Source: Hericium rajendrae (taxonomy: Eukaryota; Basidiomycota; Agaricomycetes; Russulales; Hericiaceae). Taken from it: DNA of 64,000 bases. The position numbers and the translations under genes are program-made. Position 1 is the first letter of the stretch; each line of letters begins with the position of its first letter. The stretch is from positions 806,001 to 870,000 of the forward strand of contig CM065890.1 of assembly GCA_033439255.1 (NCBI GenBank), in the 5' to 3' direction. This document shows, piece by piece, positions 13,594 to 26,010 of the stretch. The notes beneath the pieces are model-generated. The model searched no databases. It was not told where the DNA came from and saw only the letters and a program-made list of their open reading frames with translations.

Positions 13594-14009
13594 GCCGCGT
13601 CAAAGTTATTCTTGATTAAGTCCCCTGTATGAGCGTTGGGTGAGTACATCTATGCATGGCGCTCTTCCCGCATGCACTGACCTCGATCGAAGTTTGGAAG
13701 CATTACGGGGAGGCCGATGAAGAGAGATAAAGGTTCCAGCTGAGGAACATCGTGTTCATGCTAGCCGATTACCAACGAGTATCATACTACCATAAACAAA
13801 GGTTATCGGTGTTCTACTATCGTACTCTATGTCCAGGATGTTCGACTTCCAGAAGCGTCCAGTCTGTCCAGCCTGTCCAGTCTGGCCTGTGGATCACGAG
13901 TAGGCAGTCCTTCGGAACACAGTATCGAGTTTACTGTAAATATATTTACGACAAGCCTGAATATATCACGAGCATTCGTCGAGTTCTGGACAGCACAGAC
14001 ACATACAAC
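13594..14009. other. Convergent 3' flanks with short GTCCAG repeat
   Basis: Spacer between the kinase-fold gene and MAK5 3' ends. It contains three to four imperfect copies of a 9-10 base GTCCAGYCT unit around 13831-13885. No gene seen. Confidence 0.5.
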
Positions 14010-16951
14010 TCAACTTGAAGACCCAAAACCAGTCCACTCCTCATCATACTTCGTATTTCCCTGCTCAGCATCACCCTTCTTCGTTTTTTTCTTCGCGTGC
14101 ACGAGGTCCGCGCTTGCCTCGGACTTTTTCACGCCCACCAGGCCTTCGTGATCTAGATCCAGACAGTAAGCATCCCATCATCCCGCTCCGGTTCGGAATC
14201 CACGTACATTCTCCGGAGAGGATATCATCCACGATCGGCCGGCTCCCAGAGGTGATATATCGCATCGAGACACCGCGCGCGACGAGCGGCTGCTTCAGCA
14301 GCTGCTTGAGCTCCGCCTTCATCGCCGCCGTCTTCGCATTCTTCACTTTCGCCTCGCGCTTCGACGGCCCCGCGGCCCCGCCATCACTACCGACAGCTCG
14401 TGAGCCAGCGTGCGCCAGACAGACAACGTCAAAACATACCTAGACTCGAAATCCGAGCCGAGCTCGAGGTCCATCGCGTCCGCCGTCGCGCGGAGCCAGT
14501 TCCGCTCGTGGTTCGCCTTCTTCGCGCGGTGCTGCGCCGAGTCGATCTGCTTCGCGAGCTGCAGCCGCGGCTTCAGCTTCTCCAGCAGGTAATGCTCGAC
14601 CGCCATCTCCGGGATGTCGCTCTCCTCTGCATCAGCTCAGATGAGAAACGGTGCAGTGGTAATGCGGAAAAGGGAACGTACGGCGTCCGAGGCTGCCGAG
14701 CAGAGCGCGCACGACGCGCCGCTCGTCCGGCGCGCACATCAGCATGCTGAACCCGGCGCGCTGCGCACGCGCCGTGCGTCCGTTGCGGTGCACGTATGCG
14801 TCTGCGCTGCGCGGGATCTGGTAGTGCACGACGTGGTCGACGGAGGGGATGTCCAGACCGCGAGCGGCAATGTCCGTCGCAAGCAGGATGGCGTTTTGGT
14901 GCGACTTGAAGCTGTAAGGACTGTTTAGACTGGCGAATCAGGACGATTCGCAGTGACGCACCGGTCCAAGTTCTTGAGCCGCTGGCGCTGTTCGAGTTGT
15001 GAATGCAGAGGGAAGACTGGTAGCCCGAGGAGCTCGAGCACAGACAGGAGGCGCCGGATTCCATCGATTGCTGAAAGGAAGACAAGACTGCGGCCTGGAT
15101 AGCGCAGGAGGAAATAGTAAAGATATATGTCCTAAACTCACGCATACAGCTCGGTCAAAAGCCCATTCCGTTGAGTGTTTAGAAGTTTGACTGACCTTGT
15201 CTCCCGAGAGGCAATCGATTTTGCTTTCCTGTAATGTCGAGACGACACCACCCTCTGGGCTCAGATCCACGACTTGTGGCTCAGGATCGCGGAAGTCCAG
15301 CCGCAAAAGCAGATCGTCTGTCGGGGTGTTGATGTAATTAAGATTGAAAAAGTCAGATATACTGAAACCTACCGAGAGTCGAGGCAGGCTTTTCTCCTTT
15401 CCTCACAATACGAGGCTTATGCCTCTTCTTCAGATTTCGCTGAAGGTCTTTGCTCAACGTTGCCGAGAACACGAATGTTTGCATGCCGTCGCTAGGCGAG
15501 ACATCCTCCTTTTCGACGTCTGATGCTTCTGACCGTTCACCGCCATCGGGCATAGATTGATCGGCATGAAAATCGGAATCTGTGGCATCCTGTCTACGAA
15601 TGCAGATATCAGCCTCGGGATGGAATCGGTTGAGTGGAGGAAAAAAGGCGCACTGGAACTGTCGCTGCGTAAGCTGCAAAATATTGTCCAGCTCCGCAAA
15701 ATGACCCGTCTCGATCATACGATCTGCCTCGTCCAGAACGAGGAAGCTCAGAGCCTTCATGTCTTTCGCAAGCTCATCGTCCTGTGACACATATCAGTAT
15801 CCGTCAATCCATGCAAACACCCGACGCACCCCTTCCAAGATATCCCAGAGTCGTCCGGGCGTCGCAACAAGCACATCCACGCCGCGGTCAAGGATGCGCT
15901 TCTGCTTCTGCGCGGACATGCCGCCGACGATCGCCGCCACGCTCACGAGCGGCGGCGGCTTCGGTTCGCCCTGCCCTTTTTCTTTTCCCTTTCCCTTCGC
16001 CTGTTTCCCTACCTTACCTTTCTCCTTCCCATCTTTGAGCGGAGCCACCGCCGACTCGGACTCCTCGACCTTCACAACCGGGTCCGCAAGCTCGTACGCA
16101 TTCAGACACGCATTCAGATGCGTCGAGACCTGCAGCGCGAGCTCGCGCGTCGGCGCCAGCACGAGCGCGCGCAGCGGACGGCGCGTCTGCCGCTGCGGGG
16201 GATCTGCGGCCGCCTTGCCCAGCAGGGCGTGCAGCATCGGCAGGCCGTATGCGAGCGTTTTGCCGGAGCCTGTTTCGGCGATGCCGATGATGTCGCGGCC
16301 GGCGAGGGCGGTGGGGAGGGCCTGTGCCTGGATGGGCGTGGGCGAGGTGAATTTTTGAGCGTATAGGGCGCGTTGGAGGCGCGGATGGAGGGAGAAGGGG
16401 GCCCATTCGGGGAGGAGGGATGCTAGAGGGTGGGTATGAAAAGATGGTTGCGTTAAGGCATATATGCGACGTACAATCGAAAGAGTCCTCTTTGTGGGGT
16501 TGTGGTACGGGAGGTGCGGGTGCGGGCTTCTTCGAAGGTTCGCCTGGCGTCTCTGCAGATGCGGAGGAAGCGACGTCGTCTTGCAGTTCAGCGTCTGGCG
16601 CATCTTCTCCGGCCTGAGATGCATTATCCGTCTCGTCATCGCCAATTACCTGCATATAAGGAAGAAATGAGGCTGCATACAAGCATGACCATAATCACTA
16701 CTTACATTGAACCACGCAACACGCCCTGCTTCAGTCTCCTCATACACAACTTCCACATTATCCACCTCCTCGAGCTCGAGGATCCCCTCGTCTATGTCGA
16801 GCCCCGCTTCGTGCGCGCGAGATACGGTCTTCCAGGGCAGGTCTCCCGCAGTGCGATGTTGTGCTTTCGCCTTCTTCCTCGAAGTCAAAGCGGCTGGAGC
16901 CTGCTTCTTGCGCTTCAGAGACTTTTTGGGCACTGAGTTTGCAGCAACCAT
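14010..16951 (-). CDS. MAK5: ATP-dependent RNA helicase MAK5 (DDX24)
   Basis: 794-residue DEAD-box helicase of the nucleolar Mak5/DDX24 group, needed for 60S ribosomal subunit assembly. Eleven exons on the complement: 16706..16951, 16475..16649, 15830..16422, 15654..15781, 15373..15593, 15196..15317, 14962..15131, 14682..14911, 14440..14626, 14208..14386, 14010..14143. Visible: Mak5-type N-terminus ([23 protein letters not shown]), Q-motif [13 protein letters not shown], Walker [33 protein letters not shown], and second-domain motifs [22 protein letters not shown] and HRNGRTARA. Lysine-rich inserts lie within domain 1. The C-terminus carries the family block [14 protein letters not shown]. 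The 60-nt intron at 15594-15653 is in frame and free of stops, so it could be retained. Confidence 0.93.
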
Positions 16952-17421
16952 GGCCACTTCGCGTGCCTATAGAGCCCTTGTTAGTGACGACTTGAAGGGT
17001 GCCGGTGATGAGCACTTGCAGTGCAAGTGAAGCGAAACAAGATATGAAATGAATGAAATGAAATGAGAGCGTTATTTTGCCGGGCGCTTCATGGGCGCTT
17101 GCTCAGCGGCCCGCGGCCCGCCGTCGCGCACTCGGTTACAGGACGCGCCTCTGGTCCTGATCCTCGCAGACAAGGCTCTTTATTGTCTCACTGAGACATT
17201 GATATGCACTTCATGCACTCCAATTTGCATTTTTACAGACTAGAACCCTTGTCGGGCTCGGGCGCGGAGCCTTCTATCGCAGTGGCCGAAGTCATCCCTA
17301 AGCCCTGCGGTATCTGAGTAGGCTGAATTGGAAGCGCAGCCCAGGGTTGGAGAGTACTTATGGCCGCGGGACTGCCCCTCTAGGCGTCGATACCACCCCT
17401 CGTATCTCTGCTCCCCTCGCC
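16952..17421. promoter_or_regulatory. Shared divergent 5' region of MAK5 and an unknown gene
   Basis: 470 bases between the MAK5 start (minus) and the start at 17422 (plus), so it must contain both promoters. A run of GAAATGAAT/GAAATGAAAT units at about 17045-17068 is the only clear internal pattern. No TATA box stands out. Confidence 0.5.
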
Positions 17422-18229
17422 ATGTCGGACAGCACTGTACACCCGCAAAGAATGACCCTGAAAGACCGCCTTGCGTTCGAAATGGACGCGGCGTCCCTGT
17501 GGGATACGGAGGTACGCCCACGAACTAACCCATAATTCCCATTTCCAAACCACTAACTCTATACAGACATTACAGACAGAACCCCTGGCCCAGCACCAGC
17601 GCCTCCTTTTCTTCCACCAGCTCGCGCGCGCCCTTCTCAACGGCAGCCCCCAGCGCGCACCCCTGCCCGCCGAGCTCGTCCGCATCACCCTGCGCCTCGC
17701 CGGCTGCATGCTCTACTCCACAGCACACAGCCTCACCACCGAACCCGCACCCGACTACACCTGCGGCGCGCTCCTCGACTTCAGCCGCGACGCCGACGAA
17801 GCAGGCGCCGCGGACGTCGTCCTGCGCACGCCCCCGCTCGGCCGCGCCTTCCTCGCGCGGGCGGCGCAGCTCCGCGTCGCGGCGACCGAGCGCGTCTGCC
17901 TCTGGCCCAAGGCGAAGGTGTCCGCGTGCGCCGTGCACAACTTCTACTTCAGCGTCCTGCTCGCCGAGCCCGCGTCTGCGCTGCCGCGGTCCGTGGGCGG
18001 GCGTGCGCTGGAGTGGCAGTGCTGCGTGTCGGTGGGGCCGGTGAAGGGGAGCGCTGGGCGGGTTGCGCAGTTTGGGGCGGATCATGCGTTGTGGGGCCAT
18101 GCGAGGGCGGGGGACGCGATTGTGGTGAAGGCGGGGCCGTCCGTCTTTGGTTGGCGGAACGATATTTCGAAGGCGGAGCTCTTTGTGTGGGAGTTCTTTG
18201 ACCCTATGGAGACTCTAGTTTCTGTCTGA
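17422..18229 (+). CDS. Hypothetical protein
   Basis: 250-residue predicted protein from exons 17422..17511 and 17567..18229; the strong donor ggtacgc and an acceptor atacag keep the frame. Not recognised. Visible: an N-terminal helical region (LFFHQLARALL), an LPAELVRITLRLAG segment that faintly recalls an F-box start, and a C-terminal part with WPKAKVSACAVHNFYFSVLL, ALWGHARAGDAIVV and WRNDISKAELFVW. The last segments resemble a beta-sandwich ending found in some uncharacterised fungal proteins whose C-termini read GDxIxV..RA..W.N.V..AEL; that similarity is from memory and weak. Codon use is strongly GC-ending in the middle, like neighbouring real genes. Confidence 0.65.
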
Positions 18230-18915
18230 GAATTGTGTAAGGTTTGATATACTTGTTGCCGATACATATGTCTGAGTGTTGTCGACATATATTTCAGTGA
18301 TCCGTAGTAACTACCTGTTTCTGACTGTGCCCATTTGCCTCTCATGTACCACAAACCGTAACGAAAAGGCAAAGCCGCAAATCAAAATAATGCCTCTAGC
18401 TTCCTGCATTCATGCGGTACAAATTCGAGTGTCACTTCATGAGGAAACGGTCGACCAGGACAAGATATTGCTCAGTGCAAATGATGTTGTGATTAACCGA
18501 GCACATGCATACCTCAAATCTTCGAAGCCGACACGGTGTAAGCACGCAACATGCGAAGGAAGGAATGAAGGAAGGAAGGAGTTCGTCGACATGTTGTCGA
18601 AGCGCGATATTGGCACCGGGCCGGGACTGCACTGCCTCCGGCCCGAAGTTAAGTAAAAACAATTAGCGCCCAACGACATTTCTTCAACGATCAGAGCAGG
18701 ACGCGGCCATCAAGGCCTTGCTCCATACCAGCACCATCCCTAGGCCTCCCTTTCCTGCCTCCAAGATGCTTTGCTAACCCTCCCTCGCGGGAGACATCCA
18801 GCCATATCCATACCACATAGACATCATACCATAGAGTCATAGACGCCTAGAGCACTCCAGGACCAAAGAGGACCAGAGTCATAGAAACCCTAGACGCATA
18901 GGACAACACTTGCCA
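18230..18915. other. Intergenic, tandem plus-strand genes
   Basis: 3' flank of the unknown gene and 5' region of the methyltransferase. It has imperfect CATAGA/CCTAGA repeats at about 18815-18905 just before the methyltransferase start, and a GGAAGGAA-rich patch at 18553-18580. No gene supported. Confidence 0.45.
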
Positions 18916-20034
18916 ATGACACTCATCCTTCCCCCCGCTCCGGCCCCCGTTCCTAACCCCATCCTTCTATCTCCCTCATCCTACCTCCCCCCGATTAGAA
19001 AGCTCGCCGCACAGCCCCTCGCCGCGCTCCTCGACGCGCTGCACTACCTCCGCACGCTCTACGCCCCCACCGTCCGTGGCTTCCCGCGCCCCGCGCCCGC
19101 CCTCAGCACGGATGCCTACGAGCGCGCGCACGCCATCCGCTGGCTCAACGCACTGGTGCGCATCGCCTCCGCCGATCCCGCCCTCGAAGACGTGACCCAA
19201 GCCGCCGCGGCGCTCCTCGCGCTTTGCGCGGGCCCCGCCTCCGCCGGCACCCTCACGCGCACCTTCGTCTTCCCTACCCCCACACCCGACGCCGAGATCC
19301 GCGTGCAGCTCACCGATGCGCCCCTCGAGAACGGCGACTTCGGCACCGTCGGCGCGCAGACCTGGGGCGGCGCCTGCGTCCTCGCGGACCGCCTCGCACG
19401 CGCGCCCGAGTGCTTCCTCGCACCTCTACCTGTCCCCACCCTCGCGTCCTGCGAAGCTGGAACTACACCCGACGCCCAAACCGCACCGCTGCGCGCGCTG
19501 GAGCTCGGCGCGGGCACGGGCCTCGTGAGCCTCGCCCTCGGCAAGCTGCTCGCGCTCCGCGCGCAGCCCGGCGTCGTCGTCGCGACGGACGTGCATCCCA
19601 CCGTGCTCGCGAACCTACGCGTCAACATCGCTGCCAATTTTCCCCCTCCCGCGTCCATCGACGTCGACGCCGCGGTGTCCGTCAGCGCCGCCTTCCTCGA
19701 CTGGGCGGACCCCGCTGCGCTTGACGCGGAGCCGTTCGACGTCGTGTTCGGCGCCGACATCGTCTACGAGCCCGTACACGCCGCGTGGATCCGCGCCGTT
19801 CTCGTGCGGCTCCTGCGCAAAACTCCCGGCGCGCGCTTCCACCTTGTCGTGCCTCTGCGCCCGATGCACGTCGCCGAGACGCGCTCGATCGAGGAGGTCT
19901 TTCCTGCCGCAGCCGCCGTTGCTGCCGCTGCGTCCGAACCAGAGCTTTGCATCACGTCGAGGGAGGTGGTCGAGTGTGATGGCGAGGGGGAGGGGGAGAC
20001 GAGGTACTACTATTATGTTATTGAATGGGTATAG
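18916..20034 (+). CDS. Family-16 protein methyltransferase (METTL21/FAM86-like)
   Basis: Intronless 372-residue S-adenosylmethionine-dependent methyltransferase of the family-16 class, whose characterised members methylate lysine side chains of translation factors and chaperones. Seven-stranded fold landmarks: QTWGGACVLADRLAR near residue 150, motif I LELGAGTGLVSLALG near 195, VVATDVHPTVLANLRVNI near 220, and FDVVFGADIVYEPVH near 275, the DxxY-like post-motif of the family. The N-terminal 120 residues are helical and proline/alanine rich. Start taken at ATG 18916. GC content is very high through the body. The substrate cannot be told; FAM86/EEF2KMT-type members share the long N-terminal region, which makes that subgroup plausible. 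Confidence 0.85.
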   Translation: MTLILPPAPAPVPNPILLSPSSYLPPIRKLAAQPLAALLDALHYLRTLYAPTVRGFPRPAPALSTDAYERAHAIRWLNALVRIASADPALEDVTQAAAALLALCAGPASAGTLTRTFVFPTPTPDAEIRVQLTDAPLENGDFGTVGAQTWGGACVLADRLARAPECFLAPLPVPTLASCEAGTTPDAQTAPLRALELGAGTGLVSLALGKLLALRAQPGVVVATDVHPTVLANLRVNIAANFPPPASIDVDAAVSVSAAFLDWADPAALDAEPFDVVFGADIVYEPVHAAWIRAVLVRLLRKTPGARFHLVVPLRPMHVAETRSIEEVFPAAAAVAAAASEPELCITSREVVECDGEGEGETRYYYYVIEWV

Positions 20035-20150
20035 GTGTATTTTGGGTCTTTGTATACATTGTGGGTACATCGCCGTGCTATGAGCTCGTGTATACGTATT
20101 TTGGGGATTTTGGTTGCTGTATGATGAATGCAAAGTCTGAAAATGCTAGT

Positions 20151-20178
20151 GCGAAATGCGAAATGCGAAATGCGAAAT
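20151..20178 (+). repeat. Four perfect GCGAAAT units
   Basis: A 7-base unit, GCGAAAT, repeats four times without change in the short spacer between the convergent methyltransferase and zinc-finger genes. Confidence 0.9.
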
Positions 20179-20319
20179 ACGGTAAGAAAAATACGGACAA
20201 CAACAATGCAATGCGAATATTTGATATGCAACGGTATGGTGTTTGTTCCTGTTCGCGTCCATGTTTTGATACGAAGCTGATACGATGACGAAATCACTAC
20301 CTCACGGTGTAGCACGACT

Positions 20320-21886
20320 TCACTTCCATCCATTGTGCGCACCAATGGGCGATAGCTCGAGCTCCTCGAGCGGCGCGAGATATGTCGGCCCTGCGAGTCC
20401 TGGCCCGAAAGGAACACCATGCGACTCTCGACTTGGATAGCCGGACCTGGGCTCCGCTGCGCCAAAGGGCGCTGGGTATAGTGCCGGCGCAGCTGGGATG
20501 AAGAGCTCAGATCCAGCGTGAGGGAGAGATTGAATGGGTTGATGACGGTAGTACTGCATAGCCTGGAGCAAAGCCTCAGTTAGCATATTCAAACCGACGC
20601 TCGAACTAACTGACCGAATTGCCTTGGTGTGCACTTTGCGCGGCATAGGCTCGTCCGTCCTGCACCTCCTTCCCAGCACCACCCACATGCTCGTCACTCA
20701 CAATATTGACACCCGCTGCCTCGCACCGCTCGTGCCACTTTGAATGCAGCGTCAGCCCATTCGGCATGCCGAATGTACGCGGGCACTTGAGACACTGGTA
20801 TCTGCGTCCGCTCGTGTTATTGCTACTTTTGGTGCGCCGTGCTGGGCGGGACTGGGGCTGGGGCTGGGGCTGGGGCTGAGGCTGAAATTGCGACGGGCGT
20901 GCAGCAGCGGCGGGACCTGGAACAGGCCACAGCGAATGGGCTGGCGTGTACCGAGGTTCATTCTGCGCGGCAACCTGCGAGGCACCGTGCATCGGCGCTG
21001 GCCGCTGGAGCTGCTGAAACTGGAAAATCCCAGCCTGATACATCGGTGCAGCACGCGCCTGCGTCTCGAAGAAGAACGGTGCGGGCGCGGGCGCGTGTGC
21101 TATCTTGACTCCGACATCAGCACCTCCGCCATCCACGTCCATCCGTTCATCCAGACCCGCCACGACCTTCGGCCTCAGCGCCCGCTGCGGTCGCTCCACA
21201 CCGATGTCCACCCGAAACTCGTGCACATACATTTCCTCAGGGCCCGTCGCCAGAAATGGTACGTCGAGCTTGCGGCGTTTCGCGTCCCCTTCACAGGCGA
21301 GCGGCGCGACATCAGGGAGTGCCGCTGGGCGCTGGAGCGGAGCATCTGGGACGCGGGGCGCAAATGGGTCCGCGCGGAAGACGCTAAGCATTTCACGCGG
21401 GACGCCGGCGGGCCAAACGAGGCGCGGGTTGAGGCCTGTAAGATCGACATCCGATGAGAGTTCGAACGCTCGGGACGAAGATGAAGGGCGAAGTGGTGCG
21501 CGAGGATCCTCATATTGAAAGACGATAGGCCGCGTCTGAAGCTGGGAGGGTTGCTCGCTGCGTGCGTTTTTGACATCAGAAGGCTCGGGGAGACCGCCCT
21601 CAGCAGGGAACGCAGATGCGGCCGCCTCGCTCGACATAAGCTGTAGGTCACTGAGACAGAAGGGCCGCATCGGCGAAGGCGAGAGCGGCGTATGAGATAC
21701 ACTGTCGTCGATCAACGAGTCCGGCGACATGGCTGAGGATCGGCTCCAGAGTAGCGACGGACAAGTGCTAGCAGATGATAGCGGAGACGGCGTGGGCGCT
21801 ATGGAGAATGAGGAAGACGAGCGGCTGGTCGTGGGGATGAGGATGTTATGCAGACTAGTGCGTGAGGCCGGTAAGTTAACAGCCAT
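20320..21886 (-). CDS. Single C2H2 zinc-finger protein
   Basis: 504-residue predicted nuclear protein, complement of 20615..21886 and 20320..20562. One C2H2 finger near the end of exon 1 (YQCLKCPRTFGMPNGLTLH then SKWH: C-x2-C-x12-H-x3-H). The rest is low complexity: serine-rich N-terminus, proline/alanine-rich middle, and a (QP)n tract just before the finger followed by a basic RPARRTKSSN stretch that could be a nuclear signal. A DNA-binding transcription regulator is likely, but one finger alone gives no target. Start taken at ATG 21886; an extra 5' exon is possible. Confidence 0.72.
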
Positions 21887-24800
21887 GATGTATTCAATGG
21901 CGACCAAGGCTTTTTGCGCGACGATGATGACTACCGAGATATTGAACGGCTACGTATGACCAGTCGTCGTCAGTTCAATAGAGCGAGATAAGAATGATGG
22001 AGACCTACTGTTTGCCTTGCGTATCTGCTCGATTCCTGTGTCCTGTGAGCCGAATATATGCGCCAGATTTGTGGAAATCTAGTGGGAGTTCTGAACGAAT
22101 TTTACGGAAAGAAGCCTGATCGAGATCCACTTACGCTATGAACAGAACGAAGCCAGCGAGCTCTGACGACGAGTACGCACTTGTGAGCGACCGAGTACCG
22201 CGAGAAGCAGGGGGCGTTGAAATCAGAGCTACTCACATTAGAAATTCGGACTATATGCGTTGAAAGATGAAATGAGGGTCTACGCAACGGTTAGTGGGGT
22301 CAGACAGTTTGATGCAGAAGCTTACCTTCCACCTGAATCTTGATCTAGGACAGCGACGCCTGTGTAAGGCGGGCCAGTTGCGGCTTCCTCTGACAGATAA
22401 TTTGTCGACGGCTTCACGGAACTAATGTCATTTCGTTGCATGAAAGACCAGCAAATGAAGATCCCACCTTTTATAATGTCCCGCCGAGAAGATCGTCGGC
22501 GTCGGCGCTGAAGCCAATAACGACAAAAGAAAAAGCAAAGACGAAATCGACGGATGTGAAGGCGAAGAGATTGGGAGACGATGTCAGAGCGAAAGTCGAA
22601 AGCAAGCAATATGTGATTGATATATATTTCTGGAAGGAAAGGCATCAGTCAAGGCAGCCCTGGATATATTCTCAGGCAATTCGCACCTATGATGATGGTG
22701 GTGAAAACGAAAGAAAGCAAGCGAGATGAATATGTGTGGTCTCCGACAAGTGGGTACTGACGACGCACGGACCACAGGGCATTATATACTGCTCACGTGC
22801 TCGGACGAGGGACGGCAGACAAATAGCAAGAGATCTAGAAGAAGAGAAGGAATGAGAACGGACTAGTCCCGCCATCGCGAGGGAGGCGGGACCGGAAAAT
22901 GCGCCACGTCCGACGGCGGGCTTCGATGCTAACACCAACTACTCCCAGGACCACCCCGAGCTGACCAGCTCCCGGTCTATCCACGCCGAGGTCAGACGCC
23001 AGGGAGCTCCAGATGTCTGAGTGTTTCATTGAGACAAAGGATGCGCGCAAGGCAAACCGACTTCCATCCGCGCTGCATCTTGGAGGATCCAGGATGCTTC
23101 GCAGACTTAAAGTCACCGATTCAAGATCGCCCCGCAATCGACAGATGAGAGCGACGTGAGATTGTCACATGCGGAGCCTCGGAGCCAGCGCACGCGGAGA
23201 GCCCTGGAGAGCCTTCAAGCGCGAAGCTTCTTGACGCGATTCCCGCCGGGAATCCATTCGCCCGTCCCAAAAAAGCTTTATTGAAGTTCGCAGACGCGAA
23301 GCTGCGAATTGCAATTGCAACAAATTTGCGAGATCTTGTAAGATTCGGTAGCCATGAGAGGATCGTCGCAGATCAGATCTTCAAATTTCGACAAGTACTC
23401 ACTGCGAGCAGTACGGAGCTGCAATGTTTAGTACTAAACAACCTGCAGCCACGGTACGGTGGCGCGACATTTGTACCATAGTCCAGTGGTGACAACTGAA
23501 TTCCTGTTAGAAAAAGACAGAGACAGACCATCAGAACAAGGACAACAGCTGCGTCACGCACCACGCACCACATACTCGTAGTCCGCATAGTAACTTTGCA
23601 TCCGCGCCATCCCGCAAATAACAAGCCAATCGCGCCGAAGCCCCGGGACTTTGTCCCACCACCAACTTGCAATACGCCACGAAGGAAGAAAAGAAGCCGG
23701 CCGTGTGGCACCTGATCTCCAACGACCCATCCAGTTTCTCTTCCCGCGAGTCTGATCTGATCCGAGACGGGCGTAAGAAAAAAAAATGATTGTGGCAGCT
23801 GCGGATTTACATGGGCGACAGCTGCCGAGCACTGTCTCAGCGGTAGTTTTGCAAGTGCTAGCTTTCGGTGTGGGCCGGATGGCCACTAGGGCAGCCCCGG
23901 GGTGTAACAAGGGTGCACGTCGGCTTCAGTACGATCTCAAGACAAATGGGACTAAACCACACCATCGAGCGTGGTGATACGCGATTCAGCGTTTGGACTT
24001 GGAATCATTATCTGGATGAAAGGAACCTGATGAGATACGGTTTGACAGTCGACGTGACAGAGCTGAAAGCTTCTCAGTACGATATGAGCACACCGGGTTC
24101 TCTGATACTTTTGGCAAGCCTGACTAGATCGATTGAATTACATAAGGGCACTTGAGATCGAATACGAAGCAACCTGAGAAAGGAACAGCATTGACAGGAC
24201 ACGTTCTAGCAATATCGCCCAGCGCTAGTCTGACCAGTGAAAGCAAGTACTTGAAGAGCGCTAGAACTATAGTTCAGAAGCACTATGCGCATCGCTCCCC
24301 AAGCAGCGACTGCTATACTACCATGACCGCTAGTGCGTGTTGAAGACCGTGAGATGTCAATATATGAAAGAGCTCGTTGAATCGCGAAGTGCATACATAT
24401 CGTTGAAACAGAAAGCGAGCAAAAGTCGAGGAAGCTAAGCGGAGAAACCCAGAAAACGGCACCAATACACACACTGTTTATCGAGCAGATCTTCAAGCCC
24501 TCAAATTGTGGCATATGCTTATGCGAGCTGCGATCCCCAGGAGCGACGACCTGCATAAGCAAGAACACCGTAAGCCCGTACATATCAACCGAGAACCAAA
24601 GGTAGAGTGACAACTCACAGGACACAGGACCGAAATGTGAGCCTCGTGGGGACTGGCATCCAGCACGCGAGCGGAAAATGGATCTGCGCATGCCGAAGAC
24701 TGCCTAGAGGTCGCTTCTCACAATGAGACTGGATGGAATTCAGGCGGGTCGGAAGTTCAAGGATGGTCTAGCTAGATGCTCTTGTTATTGGTTATGCCAT

Positions 24801-25227
24801 GCCAGTCGAGACCGCCGCTTTGTCTGTCGGGTGAGATCTTGAGAGACAACGAAGACTGGCGACGATGACGAGCGAGTCGGGAGACGTGTCACAGTTCGGC
24901 AGTTGCCGTCGGCGTCTGATGAATACGACAGTTGCCTTTTCTGGAGAACGGGATCAATTCTTCAAGTTGAAGCTGACGACGTCGACGCCATCATCAGCTT
25001 GTTCTTGGTGCATGCGCTGGTCATATAGAAAATCGGGCCCGTGCGCTGAACGCGAACATCACGGCTACCCTACTGCTGCGGTGCTTGCGTGTTGAAGCAG
25101 CGCCCAATGCGCGCTTGCTTCGCATTGACCTCGAACGAAGTAACCCAAAGTACGTACCCATGCATTGACATTATAGTACAAGACAAACACGATACAGGGT
25201 CGTATAATACCCTTCATACCCGTTCAT
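21887..25227. other. Gene-poor stretch of about 3.3 kb
   Basis: Upstream of the zinc-finger gene. Several short frames occur, including a lysine-rich one at 22436-22729 on the plus strand, but none has a recognisable domain or a coherent exon series. Base composition is less GC-rich than in the genes. It may hold a long regulatory region, noncoding transcripts or decayed elements. Confidence 0.45.
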
Positions 25228-26010
25228 CTATCCCCAATACGATCCAACTGCGAACGCCCACGTCTTCTCCACACTTCCAGATCTGTCGATGCGCTCGCCC
25301 TGCCAACGCTTGGGCACCATTCTTCCGTCAACATACGCGTCAACCTTTGCCACGACCGCAATGCTTTCACCTTTTTGAGCTAGACTCGGCCTTAAACTCA
25401 AGCGCTTGCTTGTCCGAGCACTCTCAACCACCTCCACAGCCGTACGTACCAGCACCGCGTTGAATCTCCATCCACGATCCGCTCGTCCTTGTTCCTTTTT
25501 CTGCCAGTACTTCAAAGGTGGTGTCCTCGAGAAAAACACGTCCTCTTGCGGGAGGCCCTCTTCCACTGCATGGATGTGCTCCTCCAGGTGCACCTGCGCG
25601 GCTCGGAAGGCTGCATGTTTCTGCGCTTCCGTGATTGCAAATACCCCTGCGGTTCGGTCGCCAGCGGTACTGTGTCCCATCTCGTGGCGTGTGCAGGCCT
25701 CTTGAGGTGGCGCGTCATTTTCGTACTCGCCCGGTGAAGAAGGCGAGGCGGGGGACGTCAAGTCAGGATTGAACACCATCGTGGGCTGTGGCTCTGGACG
25801 GCGAAGGTCAGCTTGGTTGACTGCATTCATACGGTGGCATCGCATTTTGACTGCGATTCTTGGTCCTAGAATCTCCACACCCTGGGCATCATGAACTGTG
25901 GCTCCGGCTTGCAAGAGAAGAGCCGACCAGATCTGGAATAATGGCAAGCGCGTTTGGCGACGAGGACGGCACGCTTTGGCGTTGCTATCTCGCAGGTTTT
26001 CCGTGGCCAT
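25228..26010 (-). CDS. Hypothetical protein
   Basis: Open frame of 260 residues starting with an ATG at 26010. Not recognised. The C-terminal 150 residues look protein-like: an amphipathic helix EAQKHAAFRAAQVHLEEHIH, a basic KYWQKKEQGRADRGWRF patch, then alternating segments AVEVVESARTSKRL and ESIAVVAKVDAYVDG. The N-terminal 80 residues are less convincing, so the true start may be internal (for example the Met of MRCHRMNAVN) or an intron may be present. No transmembrane segment or signal peptide is seen. Confidence 0.45.
   Translation of the reverse strand: MATENLRDSNAKACRPRRQTRLPLFQIWSALLLQAGATVHDAQGVEILGPRIAVKMRCHRMNAVNQADLRRPEPQPTMVFNPDLTSPASPSSPGEYENDAPPQEACTRHEMGHSTAGDRTAGVFAITEAQKHAAFRAAQVHLEEHIHAVEEGLPQEDVFFSRTPPLKYWQKKEQGRADRGWRFNAVLVRTAVEVVESARTSKRLSLRPSLAQKGESIAVVAKVDAYVDGRMVPKRWQGERIDRSGSVEKTWAFAVGSYWG

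Noticed and set aside
13831-13885. GTCCAG-type tandem units
   Set aside because: Only three to four imperfect short copies in a 3' spacer; treated as a minor repeat, not a CRISPR or regulatory array.
18600-18660. Stretch resembling part of a 5S rRNA gene (gcactgcctccggcccgaagttaag)
   Set aside because: Only a short partial resemblance; the rest of a 5S gene and its internal control boxes are not present.
19116-19760. Minus-strand frame of about 215 codons
   Set aside because: Antisense shadow of the GC-rich methyltransferase; the plus strand has clear SAM-binding motifs.
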